Shown: positions 21,825 through 35,889 of the stretch, piece by piece | Layout of the letters: each line of letters opens with the position of its first letter | Numbering within the stretch: the stretch's first letter is position 1 | Notes under the pieces: generated by a model | Told to the model about the DNA's origin: nothing | What the model saw: the letters and a program-made list of their open reading frames with translations, nothing else | The model's database searches: none | Position numbers and translations under genes: made by a program | Origin: Prinia subflava | Lineage: Eukaryota > Chordata > Aves > Passeriformes > Cisticolidae | Direction of reading: 5' to 3' | Assembly: GCF_021018805.1 (NCBI RefSeq) | Contig: NW_026960608.1 | Location: 682,001 to 746,000, forward strand | DNA length: 64,000 nt

Positions 21825-24800
21825 CACTGAAAATTAGTATCAGCTTCAATCAGGTTCACACTTTACCCTGTATGTTACATGCTCCAGATCTGTGGGAGAG
21901 GCATCATGATTGTTAACTATATGTGGAAAAAGTCATTGACCATAACAATAGTAAATTTTAGAACCAACAGAGGCATGACTAGTCACATTTTGTAGTGTGC
22001 AGGTATACCATGCATGAGATAGAGGTGGGCATCATGTCACTGACTATTCTTATAGCAGATTAGAGACTGGCACTCAGAAATGCTAGTAAAAACTGGCTTT
22101 AATGGTTGCTTAATATATGAAATGTGGTTTCATGGTATCTTCCTTTGAGCTGCTCTTTGAAAATTATTTACAGTTCTAAGTAGTAATAAGTTCTAAGCAA
22201 AAATGGGTTCAAATTATAGAGGGGAAGTAAAAGGAAAAAGTATCTTTTCAAATAGGCTTTGAAGCAGTGAAGAGCAAGGACTACTGATAGGATACAGAGT
22301 TATGATTTACCCATAGCAAAAACTAAAATAGAACATCTATCCCTGCCTGTGTTGTGGGCAGAATTTTGTTAGCAGTAAATTGGTATTTGGAAATATAAGA
22401 TGATAAACTGAAATAAGAGAGTGGTAGTAGCAGAAAAACATCTAATAGGGTTAATGTGTTTAAAAAAAAAAAGTTAGATTTTATTGCCATTGTTGTAAGT
22501 TACTATATTGTAAATGGCTGATCTATTTAATGCTGGAATAAATATGCCAAAAAAGGCAGTTATATGAGTTTATATAACAAATACTCAGTGTTTTCTTTCC
22601 CAACTGTTACACTACAGTAATGGAAAACACTCATAATCTTTAGTAAAATATTAATAAATGCATTCCATTCTTTAAACTTAGGTTTGGCACTCTGTCTTTT
22701 AGCAATCAAGCTGTTTTGGTTAGGAATGCAATCCTGATGTCAGTTCAACATAGTATGGGCATTGTGGGATTTAGACGCCTGTTATGAACAGAGTTGAAAA
22801 CCTGGAGCAAAGGTTTACAACATGAATCTGCTGCAAAGATACTTGTGATGCTGTGAGAACTTAATTTCTCCATTGTCACAAGATACTTGTAAAGTTAGTG
22901 TTTGTGTCTCGTTAAAGCTTGTCAGGTAAGAGTATTTAAAATAAATGTTTTGTATTTTCCACATCACAAAAGTGTAAGCAGAAATGTCAAATATCTCTGA
23001 CCCCATATAAAGGAAGACTATACACAGTGCAGCAGACTTTCTTTCCTCCCTGAGTTATTTTTACCTGTTGAGAGTGCACTCTGCAATATTAGTGGTACTT
23101 CAAAATGCTCTAGAATGCCAGCCAAAATGCTTAAAAAATGTTGTCTTCATCTTGGCAGGAAATTCCTTGTAAAGGGGATACTACCTTTCTTTATCCTTAA
23201 ATGTAGGTCTCTGCTTTGCATCCTCCAGGAACTCGTGCATCTCATTCCCTCCCTCTGCCCCAGCTATTCTCATGGCTTCTCAGCCTTTACTCCCTTGGAA
23301 AAGGGGGGACTTGCTCTGTAGCATCCTTTTCCTGTGCACATAGACGAGTACAGACGTGGAAGCTATTATTTGTTACATGATTTTTTTCAAGGGTCCAGTG
23401 AACAATAATTTTAACTGTCAAGTCAAAGGAGCATATCTCTTCAAGATAATATTCAAATGACATTCAAAACCTATTTTAAATACTCCTCTGAGTACATATG
23501 CACTCGCTATGGCCAGAATATGATTTTGGTTCATTTTTAGGTTTTCTGCCACAGTTCACTGGCCAGTTGCTTTGTTCTTTCACCTCTCAAACAGCTGAAC
23601 TGTGTTCTTTGCTGCTTGGAGCTATTATTCATAGCACTAGTATGCAACACAGCAAGTTGGAGACATCTTGTTATATGGCTCCATTTTTGAAATGAACGTA
23701 GTTTCCTAATATAATGAAAGAAAACAGGTGTTCAGTGGTGGATTTCCATTTTACACATTTAAAAAACAGCACATACAGAATGGTTATTCGTTAACATTTT
23801 GGTGGGAAATTGTACTTGAAGGACCTTTGGTGTGGTACATCCCCTACACTTAAAGTGAGCCTTAGATCTCTGGGTGGCTGAAGTATTGAGACAAAGATGT
23901 TTATCAATAGCATTTGATTTTAGTTTGGATTCTCAGCAAAGTAAATCTGAGATGTCTCTGTTGCTACTTTTCTTTGGCTGTTGCTCCTGTTTGGGAGCTC
24001 TTCCAGACCAAGATGCTCAGCTGTGTTCTGTGCTCATTTTGCCTGAGGACTGAAGCCCAAAGCCACCCAACACCGAATCATAAATTGCCACACCTTGAAC
24101 TAAGAACTGGATGCCCATACAGTTCCTTACCTTCTTGGTGGTAGTGGGAGGAAGGTCTGCTTGTGGTTTTTGCTGACACCAGTGCACTTCCATGCTGCCT
24201 CACTGGAATGCAGGTCAGGGCCTTGAAGGAAGCTAGGTAAGTAATGCTTCCATCCTGGGATCTCAGATACATGTCCAGCCCTAACTGGTATTTCAGAAGG
24301 CCTGATGGAGAGAGAAAAGAAGTTCCTTATAGACATACTATAAAACACAAGTTAAATATCTTAAAAAAAAAGAAAATGTAAAATTATGAAATGAAACCTT
24401 AAATTGGTAACAATGGACATCTAGCCTTTATGTTACAAATCAATGCTATTTAAAACAAAATACTAGAAAATAACATAGGAAGTTTTTACTTCTTTATTAA
24501 CATAGGGCAACCTCATTAAACATGCTGCAAAACAAGGTATGTCATTCCCAGCCCCCTGATAGATGCTAGTGCGGCAAACCAGTGAAACTAGAAACTGAAT
24601 CTTGATGGTCAAATCAAGGTAATAAACACATATCCTTCCCTAATTGTGCAACAGAGAGTAATATATAACTTGGAGATTTGGTTGAAACACAGAAACAACA
24701 AACAAAAAATTTATCCTAAAATCTAAAATACTGCTGGAAAGCTCCATGAAATTAGCGTGTCAACATGTTCTATAGGCTATACTGACAGATTACAGAAAAA

Positions 24801-27800
24801 TTATTTGCATAAGAACCTACCAAACTCCAGTGGATATGTAGTAGAGAGAAAGAACTTAATCACTAAGAGAACTGTCCATTCCATTACAAATAGTTTTGCT
24901 CTATTGCCCGTGTTTTCCTTATTTCTTATGGATTTTTTATCCTCATGTTCTTCTATAGGTTTTCTTCTGTTCGTTCCTCCTTCATTCTTTATTCTGTCTA
25001 TATCTCCCTGTTTTATCTTTCACATATTAAAGAACAGTACATACTGCAAAATAAATTAGAAAAAATAGAAAAACTGCAGTCTGAGAAATGGAGACAAGCT
25101 CTGATCTTTCAGAAATCAGTAAGAATACTGTGATGTTAACATCATTGCAGCCAGTGCAGTTATACAGGTTGTGAAGTGAAGAAATATGGGTGATTCTTGG
25201 TACCCTTCCTAGAATAACTCCAGGAAGATTGCCCTATGGTTCATGCAATGCACAATATCTGTGTTTACCCCATGAGAGAAAGACCCGAGAACCTTGCACA
25301 AAAAGTCACAAAAAAGCAGCAGAAGAATTACAGTTAAAATACATTTAATTTGCCTCAATAATTTAACCCTGAATTTGTACCTCAAATTAGAGGCTGGAGA
25401 TTGATACATCTGATCAAATTTTCTGCACTGTTCTTTGTTAACCTTTTCCGGATTTCCATTCTTCAGTATCTCTTAATCTATTTAATCTCTGTTTGTCTGA
25501 AACACCTGCCACAGAAATTGGTGAATTTCAGTGGTATTTGCAAGCATTGCAAGCTAAGTGTCTATTTCAGTGCCAGTCTGTAACGAGCACTTGGGCACAA
25601 AAATACCTAAAACTGAAACAGAGTTTCAGAAAGCTGGATGGTATTATTTTTGTTCTATTTGAATATTCAGCTTTGATATTGTTACAAGAGGATGCAATTC
25701 AACAACTAATGTACTTGAATCTGTATAATGCATAACTTGAAACATGCTAAATCTTTCTAAATGTATCTGTTCTAACTGGAGGAGCGGCACTGACCAAGGC
25801 TTCTACTATTTGATATGTTTTAGCTGTAAGGAAGTATCTTTTTTTTATTGGTTATCACTAGTGAGGGTTTGGAAATGTAGCATTATAAATCATTTATTTT
25901 CCTTGGCGTCATGATCAATACTTCAGTGATTCTCTGATTTTCACTGTGTCTATCATTAAAACAAGAAGCTACATTTTAATTACTTGAGAAGTTTCTTTAT
26001 AAAGGAGCTCATGTTTCTACATCTCAATAGCCTGCTATGATTTAGATATGTCAAAGCTGAATCTCCCATAAATATTTTCAGCTTACTTTTCCACAGGGCC
26101 ACATTTTCCCATCACTCTTTACCTCAAACTGCTGCCAGGGCCAAGGGGAAATTACTTCAAAATGCGTGGTGAACATGGCAGTTAGCTCTGAGTTAATTTT
26201 GCATTCCTTCTCCCTGCTGGTCTCATTTACATGTGCTGACTTTTCCTGTGCAAAAGTAATCTGAAAAACACTCTGTGCAATTTGATTTCTTTCACATGCT
26301 TAAAAGAGGAGTTGAATAAATGGAACGGAAAGATTTGAAAGATCAGTAGACGTCATAACTTCAGCAATTGCACTGGAGACAATAACAAGCATCACAGATT
26401 GAACATTCAACAGGAAGCCAAAATGTGCTTCTGGATTTATTTAATCTTTAGTTTTGTTAAACACGTGGTATACACTAACAACAGGCTAATGTTAGCCATG
26501 AAATGCTTACTTGTTGTGATTAACAAGATTAATTTCTCTTAATACTACATGTGCAAGCTCAATATTTCACAAAAGCTCCCATCTTTACTTAGTTCATCAT
26601 TTTAGTGAAAAAAGAAGCCTGTGCTTTTAAAGACAATATAAATTCACATATTTATTTAGCTTTCTGTGCTTCAAATGCATATCTGCTGTATTTTGCATGA
26701 GTCTTAGAAAGCACCTAAACAAGATATTCAAAGTGGTATTGTAATGTTTTTCTAGAGCATTCAGTCTCTGTGGATGTGCTGATAATCTTTTCAAAAGTAA
26801 GATGCACTGCTTTTTTGTAGTCAAATCTTTTTTAGAAGAGTAGATTTTGAAGGAGGTGGGCTATGAATAACTATATGTGCCTGTACCATTGTGTGCAAAA
26901 CGACAGGCCAATCAGCAAAATAAAAAAGGAAGGTGCTAATTTACAGTGCATGTGAGCTAAATCAGCAATTCCAATTATTTTTAAACATGTTTTGTAGCAG
27001 AAACCATCTGTAGGCATTTAATCAAAAAGGAAGGTGCCTCCTTGTCCTGCTCTGCAAATACCATGGAAGAGAACAATTGGGAAAGTCGCTGATTTCTCTG
27101 CTTCTTCAGAGTTGCTTTTTTTTCCAGGGACCTACCTAAATCAGAATCAGTATCTGTATGATGACTATGAAAACACCCATTCAGCCATCTATTTGGGTTG
27201 ATTTCACATCTTCAATTAATATGTTTTTTCAGAAAAAGTACAAGGACATGACCTCAGTGCTGCAGGACAAACCATTTTTTCTAATTAGAAGTTCCTGTTA
27301 TTACCTTCCCACGCATAGTTTTTAACCTTTCTGTAATCTCAAATGACCTCAGTTCTGTGATTATTGCATCTGCACACTTAGCTGCAAAAACCCAGCATTA
27401 GAAAGCCAAGGTCATATTTTGGTTCAAAAATAAGAAAACATGCAAATCATTATTTCAGTGACAGCAGTGACAGACCTTTTAAGTTCAATCCTATTCCTGC
27501 TATATCCAGAAGCCTACTATTGACTTCAACAGGCGTTGACATGAGTCCTTAGCTATGAATAAATATGAAAGGTAGTTGTCAGTGATTTTCAGCATGAAAA
27601 TGATTTTGTAGACATTGTAAACAGAAGTGACAGGTGGCAAATACCCAGTCAGAAAACTCTGCAACTGAAATCTGCTAATGAAACACTTCTCTTTCTACAG
27701 ATCTAGTTTTCAGACACTTCTCTAAGATCTGTGGAGTTCATGGAACCTTTTAGTACTTCTATTTACAATACTTTTAGTACTTTTATTTATAAAACTTGCT

Positions 27801-29443
27801 ATTCATTATAATTTAAAGCTGTGAGCACAAAGGGAATATTTAACTATGTGCACTGTCATTAGACACTACAATCAATGTTTTATATTGCTCTACCATGCTC
27901 CAGTATATTTGGGAAAATAATATTTATGCAAACCTGTGTGTCAGTTGTGTAAACAGTTGCATCAACTTCAGCAAGAATAGGTGCAGGTACAAATCTCAGC
28001 CAGATAAGTATCTTTCAAGAACTAGGGGAAATTTTTTATCCTCTCTGAAAGATGCTTCACAGTTAATTCAAACCATGGTGCTCAAACGAGAAGTTACTTC
28101 ATGCTTTAGAAATTTGTAGTTGTTAAACAGTTTGTTGTTTCATTTATTAAAAAAGAGATGCAGCAATGCTGGCTAAGTCTTGAATACTAGCTAAAGGTTT
28201 CACTAATGGTATGGGATAAAAGGTTACTAGATTTCACTTTTATCACAAAATAATTACTATTATTTTTTAGTTTATTTGCTCCTTAAAAGCATTTTTGACC
28301 TATGAAATAAATGAAAATCATATTTTGCAGACATTTAAAGGTCAAGTTAAATGAGTGAACTGCTATGCATTGATGAATTTGAGAGATTGAGCTGTAAGTA
28401 GGTGGAAGGAATCAGTAATCACAACAATTAACAATGACTTCATGTTCTAGACTGTCAGTGCTTCTTTTGTGGATTCTAGTTAAGTTCCATTGGCTATAGG
28501 CAACACTTTGATTTTTACATTTAACTCCTGCTGACTGTCACGACTACTGCATGTCCTCAGGGTGAGTTTTAATTCTTGAAAAGAAGACATACATTTATTT
28601 TTCTTAGCTTTTCTCTTTCAAGTTTTATGAAAGTATTGTACTTCCAGGGACTGCAAATGCAGATTATGCTGTATTTAAAAATATCTTCCTTTAAAGTGTA
28701 AAGAATAATTTCCAGATGCTTTGGATTGCTTGCCCTCAGTGCAGCAGCTCCTCTCCTTCAAATGCTTCCTCATCTGGGCACCCCGATCACTCAAGGTCTC
28801 ATCAGTTATGTCAGTTCAGTATCAGGATTTCTCAAAAAAACAAAACACAAGCCCAAAACTTGAATAATGTGTCATGGTTATGTACAGGAGCTTTCTAGTT
28901 TTTGTTGAGGTGTCTTTATCTCTGCCTCAGTAAAAATGGCCATGAGCAGCGCAGCTCCAGCGCTCCTGCAGTGTAAGGAGCCGTGGCTCTTGGGGGTGTC
29001 TCCATCGGGAGATGCTCATCTGGGGGTCCAGCCATGCTGTGGGCCGGGGTGAGGGCATGCGGATGTGCCGCAATCGAGGGCTGCCATTTCATCCTGAGCA
29101 TATGACAGAGGGAGCAGAGGATCATGTGCTTCGAGCCTGCCTCCTGGTCTTGCTAGGGAGTGTTTTCACAGAGGTTTTGACTCACAGGAAGAGAATATTT
29201 TCCCCACGCTGTCTTCTCAGCATGCCTCCCTGTTATTTGGTCCTAGAATAGGAAAATATTTACCCTACAAAAGTACTTAATGTGATACTTAAAAATGGCC
29301 AATACGTATTTTATCAGCAGCATTTGGGAATCGGTCCTACCTTTAGCTACATGCCAAAACAAGGATGTAATAATTAAGGTTCCCCCTGCGCTCTTAATTG
29401 AAACCAGAGATGTGACTGCAATATAACTTTTGCGTCTGGAGTC
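21825..29443 (+). other. Long stretch of intron 1, no gene seen
   Basis: About 7.6 kb of AT-rich intron with many stops in all frames and only short chance frames. No LTR with matching ends, tRNA, exon or CR1 end was found. A weakly GC-richer patch at about 28930-29130 has frames on both strands but no recognisable product. Confidence 0.45.
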
Positions 29444-29900
29444 TGTTAGAAATGAGACGCTTGACACGGCCAATATATCAAGCAGCAATTCAATTTAATA
29501 ATTAATTAATTAGCATGGTAAAGTGTGAGCAAAGACAGTGAGCTGGGTACAGTGGAAGGATTTTCCCTTCCGACTGCACACCGATTGCTGGACTTGCTGG
29601 TATTTTATTGACTAAATTCATACATATTCATAAGCTTTTCTCAGCAGATTCTATTCCCAATTTTTAGCATCATTATTCAATACCTATTGTGGTCTATTTT
29701 AAATTTCAATATTCCAGGATGTACATCCAGGATATGTATTCCAGGTGGTGGGGTCCAGCTTCCAGATGTGGGGTCCAGCTTCTATTTTCCAGGTCTATCA
29801 GTCTTTGATAGTGATGTTCAGTTTTCCTTTTTCAGGAACCATAAATCAGCGAGCTGAAGTCTATTCTTCCGTATCCAGGACAGTTTTTTTTACCAGTCTG
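29444..29900 (-). repeat. LTR-like sequence, left end clear, right end not found
   Basis: The - strand ends TTTCTAACA at 29444. AATAAA lies at 29609-29604, about 160 bases before that end, as in an R-U5 region. A short tandem duplication containing TGGGGTCCAGCTT lies at about 29739-29781. No matching target duplication was found, so the extent is approximate. Confidence 0.4.
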
Positions 29901-32900
29901 TGAGAAAGCTTTTTTTAAACTACAGTTTAAAATTCTTTAATACAAAACAAGCTTCTAAAGTTATAATTCAAAGACACTTATTACAGAATTGCTTGGGATT
30001 TATAATAGGTAATTGCAAGCAAAGTTTGTTCAAAAACCTTCTTCCATGCTTTCCTCAGTTGTTTATTAGAACTCATCTTTATAACTGTCTCATGGCCATG
30101 TTCTACAATTAATTACACAGATTCTTTTTATTTCCCTGACACGAAACACAACTTTGTATTTCACAAGTCTGGGCTTCTCCCAGGGGTGTATTTAGATCCA
30201 GGGACTTGCTTGAAAGCATTACAGGGAAATGAGTCACTCGCAAAACCAGTATAAAAAAAATCAGTGATTCTTTAAAATGAAGGATTTGCCCTGTCTTCAA
30301 GAACATTAGTTTCAATATTAAGATACAGTGGTCGGTGTTATTACACAAATGCTAATATTTTAAAGCAGCAGAAGTGTGTCTTATGACCTTAAAATAAGAC
30401 ATATTAGTAGTTCTGAAGTTGACATGTATTCTGTGAAACTATTTTTCAAGACGGATGACATGATAGAAAAGTAGATAATTTGGTTTTTTCTCAGAACACA
30501 AAGGTAATTATTTTCTTCATCTCCTGGCTTGGTAGCTGTCTAATGTTGCAAATCACAATCTATTCAACTTGGAGCACAGAGGAAACAATTGTGTTTCGCT
30601 GCTTCTTAAAACAATTTATACAGACAAAAAAAAAAGGTATAAAGTAAGGAAATTCCACATTATGTGGGGAGAAAGATTTCTTGTAAGCAAGGGCTGGATT
30701 TTAGATTGCCCTAAGCAGTCATATAGTCATATAGGACAGTCACTGGGATGAGTTACAATTTTGAATTTGGATTTACTAAAATGTTTGGACTGTTAAAACA
30801 ATGAGTGATTGGTGTTATTTATATTATTACAGCTACTTTACTATCTTTTACTTCATTTGGTAATCACTGTAATTACATTAATTCAGTAAGTTCTGTTGTT
30901 TGCTGTGGTATTTCCTTATTATCAAAAGTATGCTGTGACTTACAGAATAATTTTGATTCTATTTGTATTAGAAATAGCCCTAAACAGAGGGTGAGAACAC
31001 TGGGCTTGCACAGCACACAATGGCAATTCTAGTGCTTTGGAGAAAAAAATGGTAAAAGACTGCTCTTAGATCAGAAAGACAGATCAGAACCAGGATTGAC
31101 TTTAAAGAAAGGAGGGTGGAAATTTTGGGTGAACAAGCAGAAAAGTTAATGCCTGGCAAAGCATATTCCTTTTGGAATTTGAGATTGCTGATTCTAGCAA
31201 TTTCTTGGGCACCAGTAAATTATTATCAAGTCCACTGTCACATATCATGTCTTATCCTAATCTGTAGAGAGTATAACAACCTTTTCATCAGTTATTGCCT
31301 TTGCTCATATAGCAGAAATATGTACTGTGAAAAAGCCCAGAATCTTTCAGGAAAGAAAAGTACGACTTTGTAAATTAGGTAAAGCCCGTGTCTACACAAG
31401 GTGGTAATGATTTAGGATTGAATTGTTATGTATATTAAGGGGTTTCTAGACCTCAACTCCTTGGCTTTGCAATATGTAAACAAATTAATGCTTTGAAGGT
31501 GTATATACCCAGGACATGTTTAAACTAACAATGAAGCAAACAATGAAAGGTTAACTTATTTGTACAGGATTTAATAAGACTAATAAATACTTGCTTGGAC
31601 TTCTTAAAATATGAGCTTATATATTGATGTGGACTTGAGATGTTTTCTCTTACTATTTTAGAAACCTGCTTAAGATCCTTGGAAATGGACCAATCACCAG
31701 GGCTTTGATTTTGTTGCTACCCACAGCACTTGAAGTAGAAAAAAAGATGCATATATTGTACTTCATATTACTAAGACAAAATTATAAGATTTAGTTATTT
31801 TACCTATGTTTGTTAGCTGATAGGCACAGCAGCTGAAACAGGAATGAGCTGCTACTGATAGGGAGGGTGCTGGGTCCTAACCTGTCTCACTAGAAGCTGG
31901 TTGTATTTTGCCCCTGCATAAAAAGAACAGTTCCTGCCTTGCTCTCTTCAGAGGCACTGATTGGTAAGGGGCAAAAGGCAATGATTTCTGAACTGCATAG
32001 AGATTAGAGCTGAGTGGGAATAGCAAACCCCTTTCTTACATAAATGCAGAAGTTAACAGCTGCTTCTGTGGAGGCAAAGGCTTCCACACCTGCAAGTGCT
32101 GCAATCACTCTTGTACTAGAGAAAGTTAGATGCAGTCAGTGATATCTTTTGACTGCTGCAAAACAAACTATTTAAAAAAAAAATCATTGCTCAACATGCA
32201 ACAGTTCAACTAACAAAGTGATATGTATGACTTAAAATAAAAAAAATTACATACCATCATACTATATTCTGTCTTACTCTGAGCGAAGGACTCTGCTTGT
32301 TGTAAGAGAAAAGTATTTAATGTTGCTTTTAATTTTTGTTCCATGTCCATAAACTGGGATTATAAACTACCTTTTAGCTACTGTTGACAAGTGGTATTGT
32401 TTAATTCTTATAAATGTCTGTGTTAATATTGGGGGTTTTACTGTATGATTGATTCATTGATCTGCATTGCATGACAATGTCAAGAAATGTTGTAAGAAAG
32501 GAAATATTCAGAAGCAGATAGTAAAAATAAACATACAGGAACGCATTTTGACTGTGAGACAAGTATAGATGTAATCTTAGAATGAAATGTTTGTACAGAG
32601 CATTTTGAGCACTGTTAAGTTATTCTGCAGCTATGACTATAGTACATAAAGTTGTCTTCATTTTTCTGAGTGGCACAGTGCCATGTTGTACTCAGTCAGA
32701 CACTAAATGGTTGCTTGTAGTTTGATCTCACACCGGATTATTTAGTTTTAATTTTCAATTTGTTTCCCAAGGTAACTATGACATCAATTAATATAGCAGA
32801 GATGGAGAATTCACATTAGACACTATTAGACACTGCTGCTCCCCTGGGATGAGCTCTCTCAAACCATGTTTGGAGAGGAATCAAAACCAGAAACTTTTTT

Positions 32901-33457
32901 TATGTTTCTTTTTTTTTTTTTTTTTTTTTTTTTTTTGTTATGGTCAGAAAATGTCTAAAGACATGGTGAATAGTGAGAGGGCTGGTGCTCCTCATTCCTG
33001 AAACACATCTGCAGATGTTTGACTTAACCTGTGATGTGTGGTATCATCTTTGTGATACCTTTTTAAGGTCTATTATACTGCTGAAATTCCTTCTGTAATC
33101 TCTACGCTGGGGATTCATTATCTTTCTCCTCTTAGACCTTTAACACCACTGTCTAATTACCATATGAGTGAGACAGATTTTCATGCAATACAATAGACTT
33201 TTTTTCTGAACATTACTTAAGTAGAAGATGCACTTAGGATACCAGATGCAAACTTGATGTTTTAATAAAAGAAGACCTAGTGTATGCATAGAGGTTTTTC
33301 AGTATTTGAATCCTCTGAAGTGTCATGGAATTAGATTTTCCACTTTATTTATTTAAAGATGTGATTTAGGGGGTTTTGTCATTGCATGTGGAATTGCATT
33401 TTATTGAAATGGTATACTCTAGCTCACCCCTAGAAACTGTATGATTTATCCCAAGTC
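29901..33457 (+). other. Intron 1 DNA, nothing recognised apart from a poly-T tract
   Basis: AT-rich intron with chance frames only. A 28-base T run lies near its right end. Confidence 0.45.
32909..32936. repeat. Poly-T tract of 28 bases
   Basis: An uninterrupted T28. It could be the reverse of a retrocopy poly(A) tail, but no recognisable gene copy adjoins it. Confidence 0.9.
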
Positions 33458-33806
33458 TGTAACCTCCCCTGCAGTATTGTCTAACCCCATTAGCCTCTAG
33501 ATCTGTCCGCGCCCACTTTAAATCTCTCTGTTAAGAGTGCAAAAGGAGAGGGCTCGCCCTCTTTGCCCTGCAGGCCTCCAGAGGCTCTGTACCTCTCCCC
33601 TTCCCTCTCCCCCTCCTTCCCCCTCTCCCTCAGTGATCATGCTGCCTTCCTGGGGTCGAACTCCAAATAAATCCTCATCTCATCAGCACCTCACCAGCCG
33701 TCTAAAGTCTCCTTGCCTGCCTGCATGCAAATACCAACGAACCTAGAGCCCAGGAAGCTCCCAGGGAACCCTCTCCGGGGACCCTCTCTAAATCTAAACT
33801 ACAACA
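33458..33806 (+). repeat. Short LTR-like element in sense orientation
   Basis: On the + strand there are TTTAAATC (TATA-like, about 33518), a CT-rich stretch, AATAAA at about 33667, and a possible CTACAACA end at 33806. The order fits a small LTR of about 350 bp. No target duplication was found, so ends and identity are tentative. Confidence 0.35.
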
Positions 33807-34002
33807 ATTGCAGAGGTCAGGGAGAGTTTTGAACTGACCACTGCTTGAAAATTGTTTTACCTATTAAATTGATAATGGTTTTGAACTGAGATCTCTGTTA
33901 TCAAAGAACCATATAGTTTGTTTCTGGGAAAACAAGAACTTCAGGATGCTTAGAAAATGGTTCTTGATAAAAATTTCTTTATTGTGTCTTCATTATTGGG
34001 AC

Positions 34003-34432
34003 TTAAAAGATCTGATACTGGTTTTGTACAACAGTATTATTACTAGAAACATCATGGACATCCACATTCTTGTAAATCAATGATAATGTGTTCATAAATA
34101 GCAACTGGCAGGAGCCCAGGGTCATGTTGAGATCAAGAGCAAAGATTCCAGTCCCTACCAGGGCAGAAAGAGGCTGAGTGTAGGTGTCCTGCAGCACAAA
34201 GGATGGCATCACAAAAAGAAGCTGCAGACACAGTTGCTGCATGTCCAGAACCTTTGTCCAGAACCTTTGTCAACTTGGGGATCTTCACATCAGCACCCAT
34301 TATGCCCCTGAAAAAGTCTTCTCCCATGACCATCTTCTGGGACCTCTTCTTCCACTTGGCAGATTCTAAAGACTTTTCAGGTGTAAAACAATACAGAACT
34401 GATGCTGCCTGCCTGGATATTTTTCCTATCAC
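34003..34432 (-). pseudogene. Possible unidentified retrocopy: two - strand frames in succession
   Basis: Frames 34432-34133 (99 residues) and 34242-34003 (79 residues) overlap in different phases, and both look more protein-like than their surroundings: the first Lys/Gly-rich, the second hydrophobic. They could be one ancestral frame with a frameshift. A 14-base tandem repeat (CCAGAACCTTTGTC) at about 34245-34273 lies inside. I do not recognise the protein, and chance is a real alternative. Confidence 0.2.
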
Positions 34433-35889
34433 AATAAATGTATTTAATTAAGATACAATATTCTAGCACGTAAGTGAACCCCAAATAATTCCAGATTATT
34501 GTTTTCTAAAAACAGAGAAATAATTTCATCAGCAGAAAAAAAACCCCCAAACAAAACCAAAGAAACGGAAAACCCATGAAAACCATTGGTAGTTGCTGAA
34601 GGTCACTTTCTTTGTTCTTAGGTTAGTGCAAATGCAGTAAATATTTGTTATCTAATTTAGACATTAATTCATTCTTACATTTCTTACTGAGAAACTTTTT
34701 AAAAGACTGTTTAAATACCAGCATATATAATTGTAATGTTGCATTCCCTTGGAGATGTTTTAAATGTTTAATTCTATATTTTTTCACCAAACTATATTTC
34801 AGAGGGTTTTTTTCCTTTCAATGTGCTGATATACTTGACTTAATAAGTTTTAGTAGTTATTTTATAAATTCAAAATTTATCTTGAATTTTAAAGCCCGAA
34901 TTCAGCAAAACATGTGAGTATATATGTAAGATCCATCAGAGCCATAACTTTTTTTAGCTTTGACAATGGTGCATGTCTATATGTATGTTTACTTCAGTAC
35001 ACAGATCAGTCCAACTACAGAAAATATGGTTGTTTTCTGCTTTTCTTTCTTAATATAGTAATAATGGGTATGGAATGGCTTCTGAATAAAAATATCTAGA
35101 CATATATATGTAAAAAAATGCTTACAGTATGAAGTATTATTTATATTTATGTATTTGGAGTATGGTTCTTGCTTTAAATTTTTCACTGCCTTATTTGCTA
35201 CCCAGTGTTATTCAGCAATAAAAAATGAAGCATTGCTGATGTCCATGCAGCAGAAACAAATGAGTTTCCTTGCAAAAACTGAAATCAGAAATATAAAATG
35301 TTATGTAAACATTCTTCAGCCTCTTGTTCTTAGCACTGTGTTTATTGATTCTTAAAATAAGACATTAAATTTAATAGATGTCCCCTAGAACCTAGCCTGA
35401 CACCATCATTATTCAGCATACTTTAAAAGGGCCTTTTCTGCCAAATATTTTTTCAGCACTACGTCCAAAGTAGCTCCTGCCTATTTCTCCTTTTATCCAT
35501 GCCATTTGTGCAGCACTCCTCTGCTGTACCATTCATTCCAGCTGTTTCAAAGGCAGAAGCTGATAACCTGTATCAGGGAACTGGTTATTTTTAACCCTGA
35601 TACAGTTGCAGTGTGACCCCAAACGCCCTTAGGGTGTCTCAGGGGCAGAAACAAATGGTGTAATGCACAGGCTTATTAAAGCCCTAGTGCCTTTGAGAGA
35701 AGTAGTAGTTGTATCTCCAGAGAGAAAAATGTAATTCTTAGCTGCTTCCAGAGTCACCAAAAGCTCTCGAGGATTATTTTCAAAGAGTATTATATGAGGA
35801 TAAGAGGATCTGATTCAATGAAATACAGTCAATAGAAAATGAAAGAGCCTTTTTCAGACTGTCTAACTGGAATAAATCATCTTCATTAA

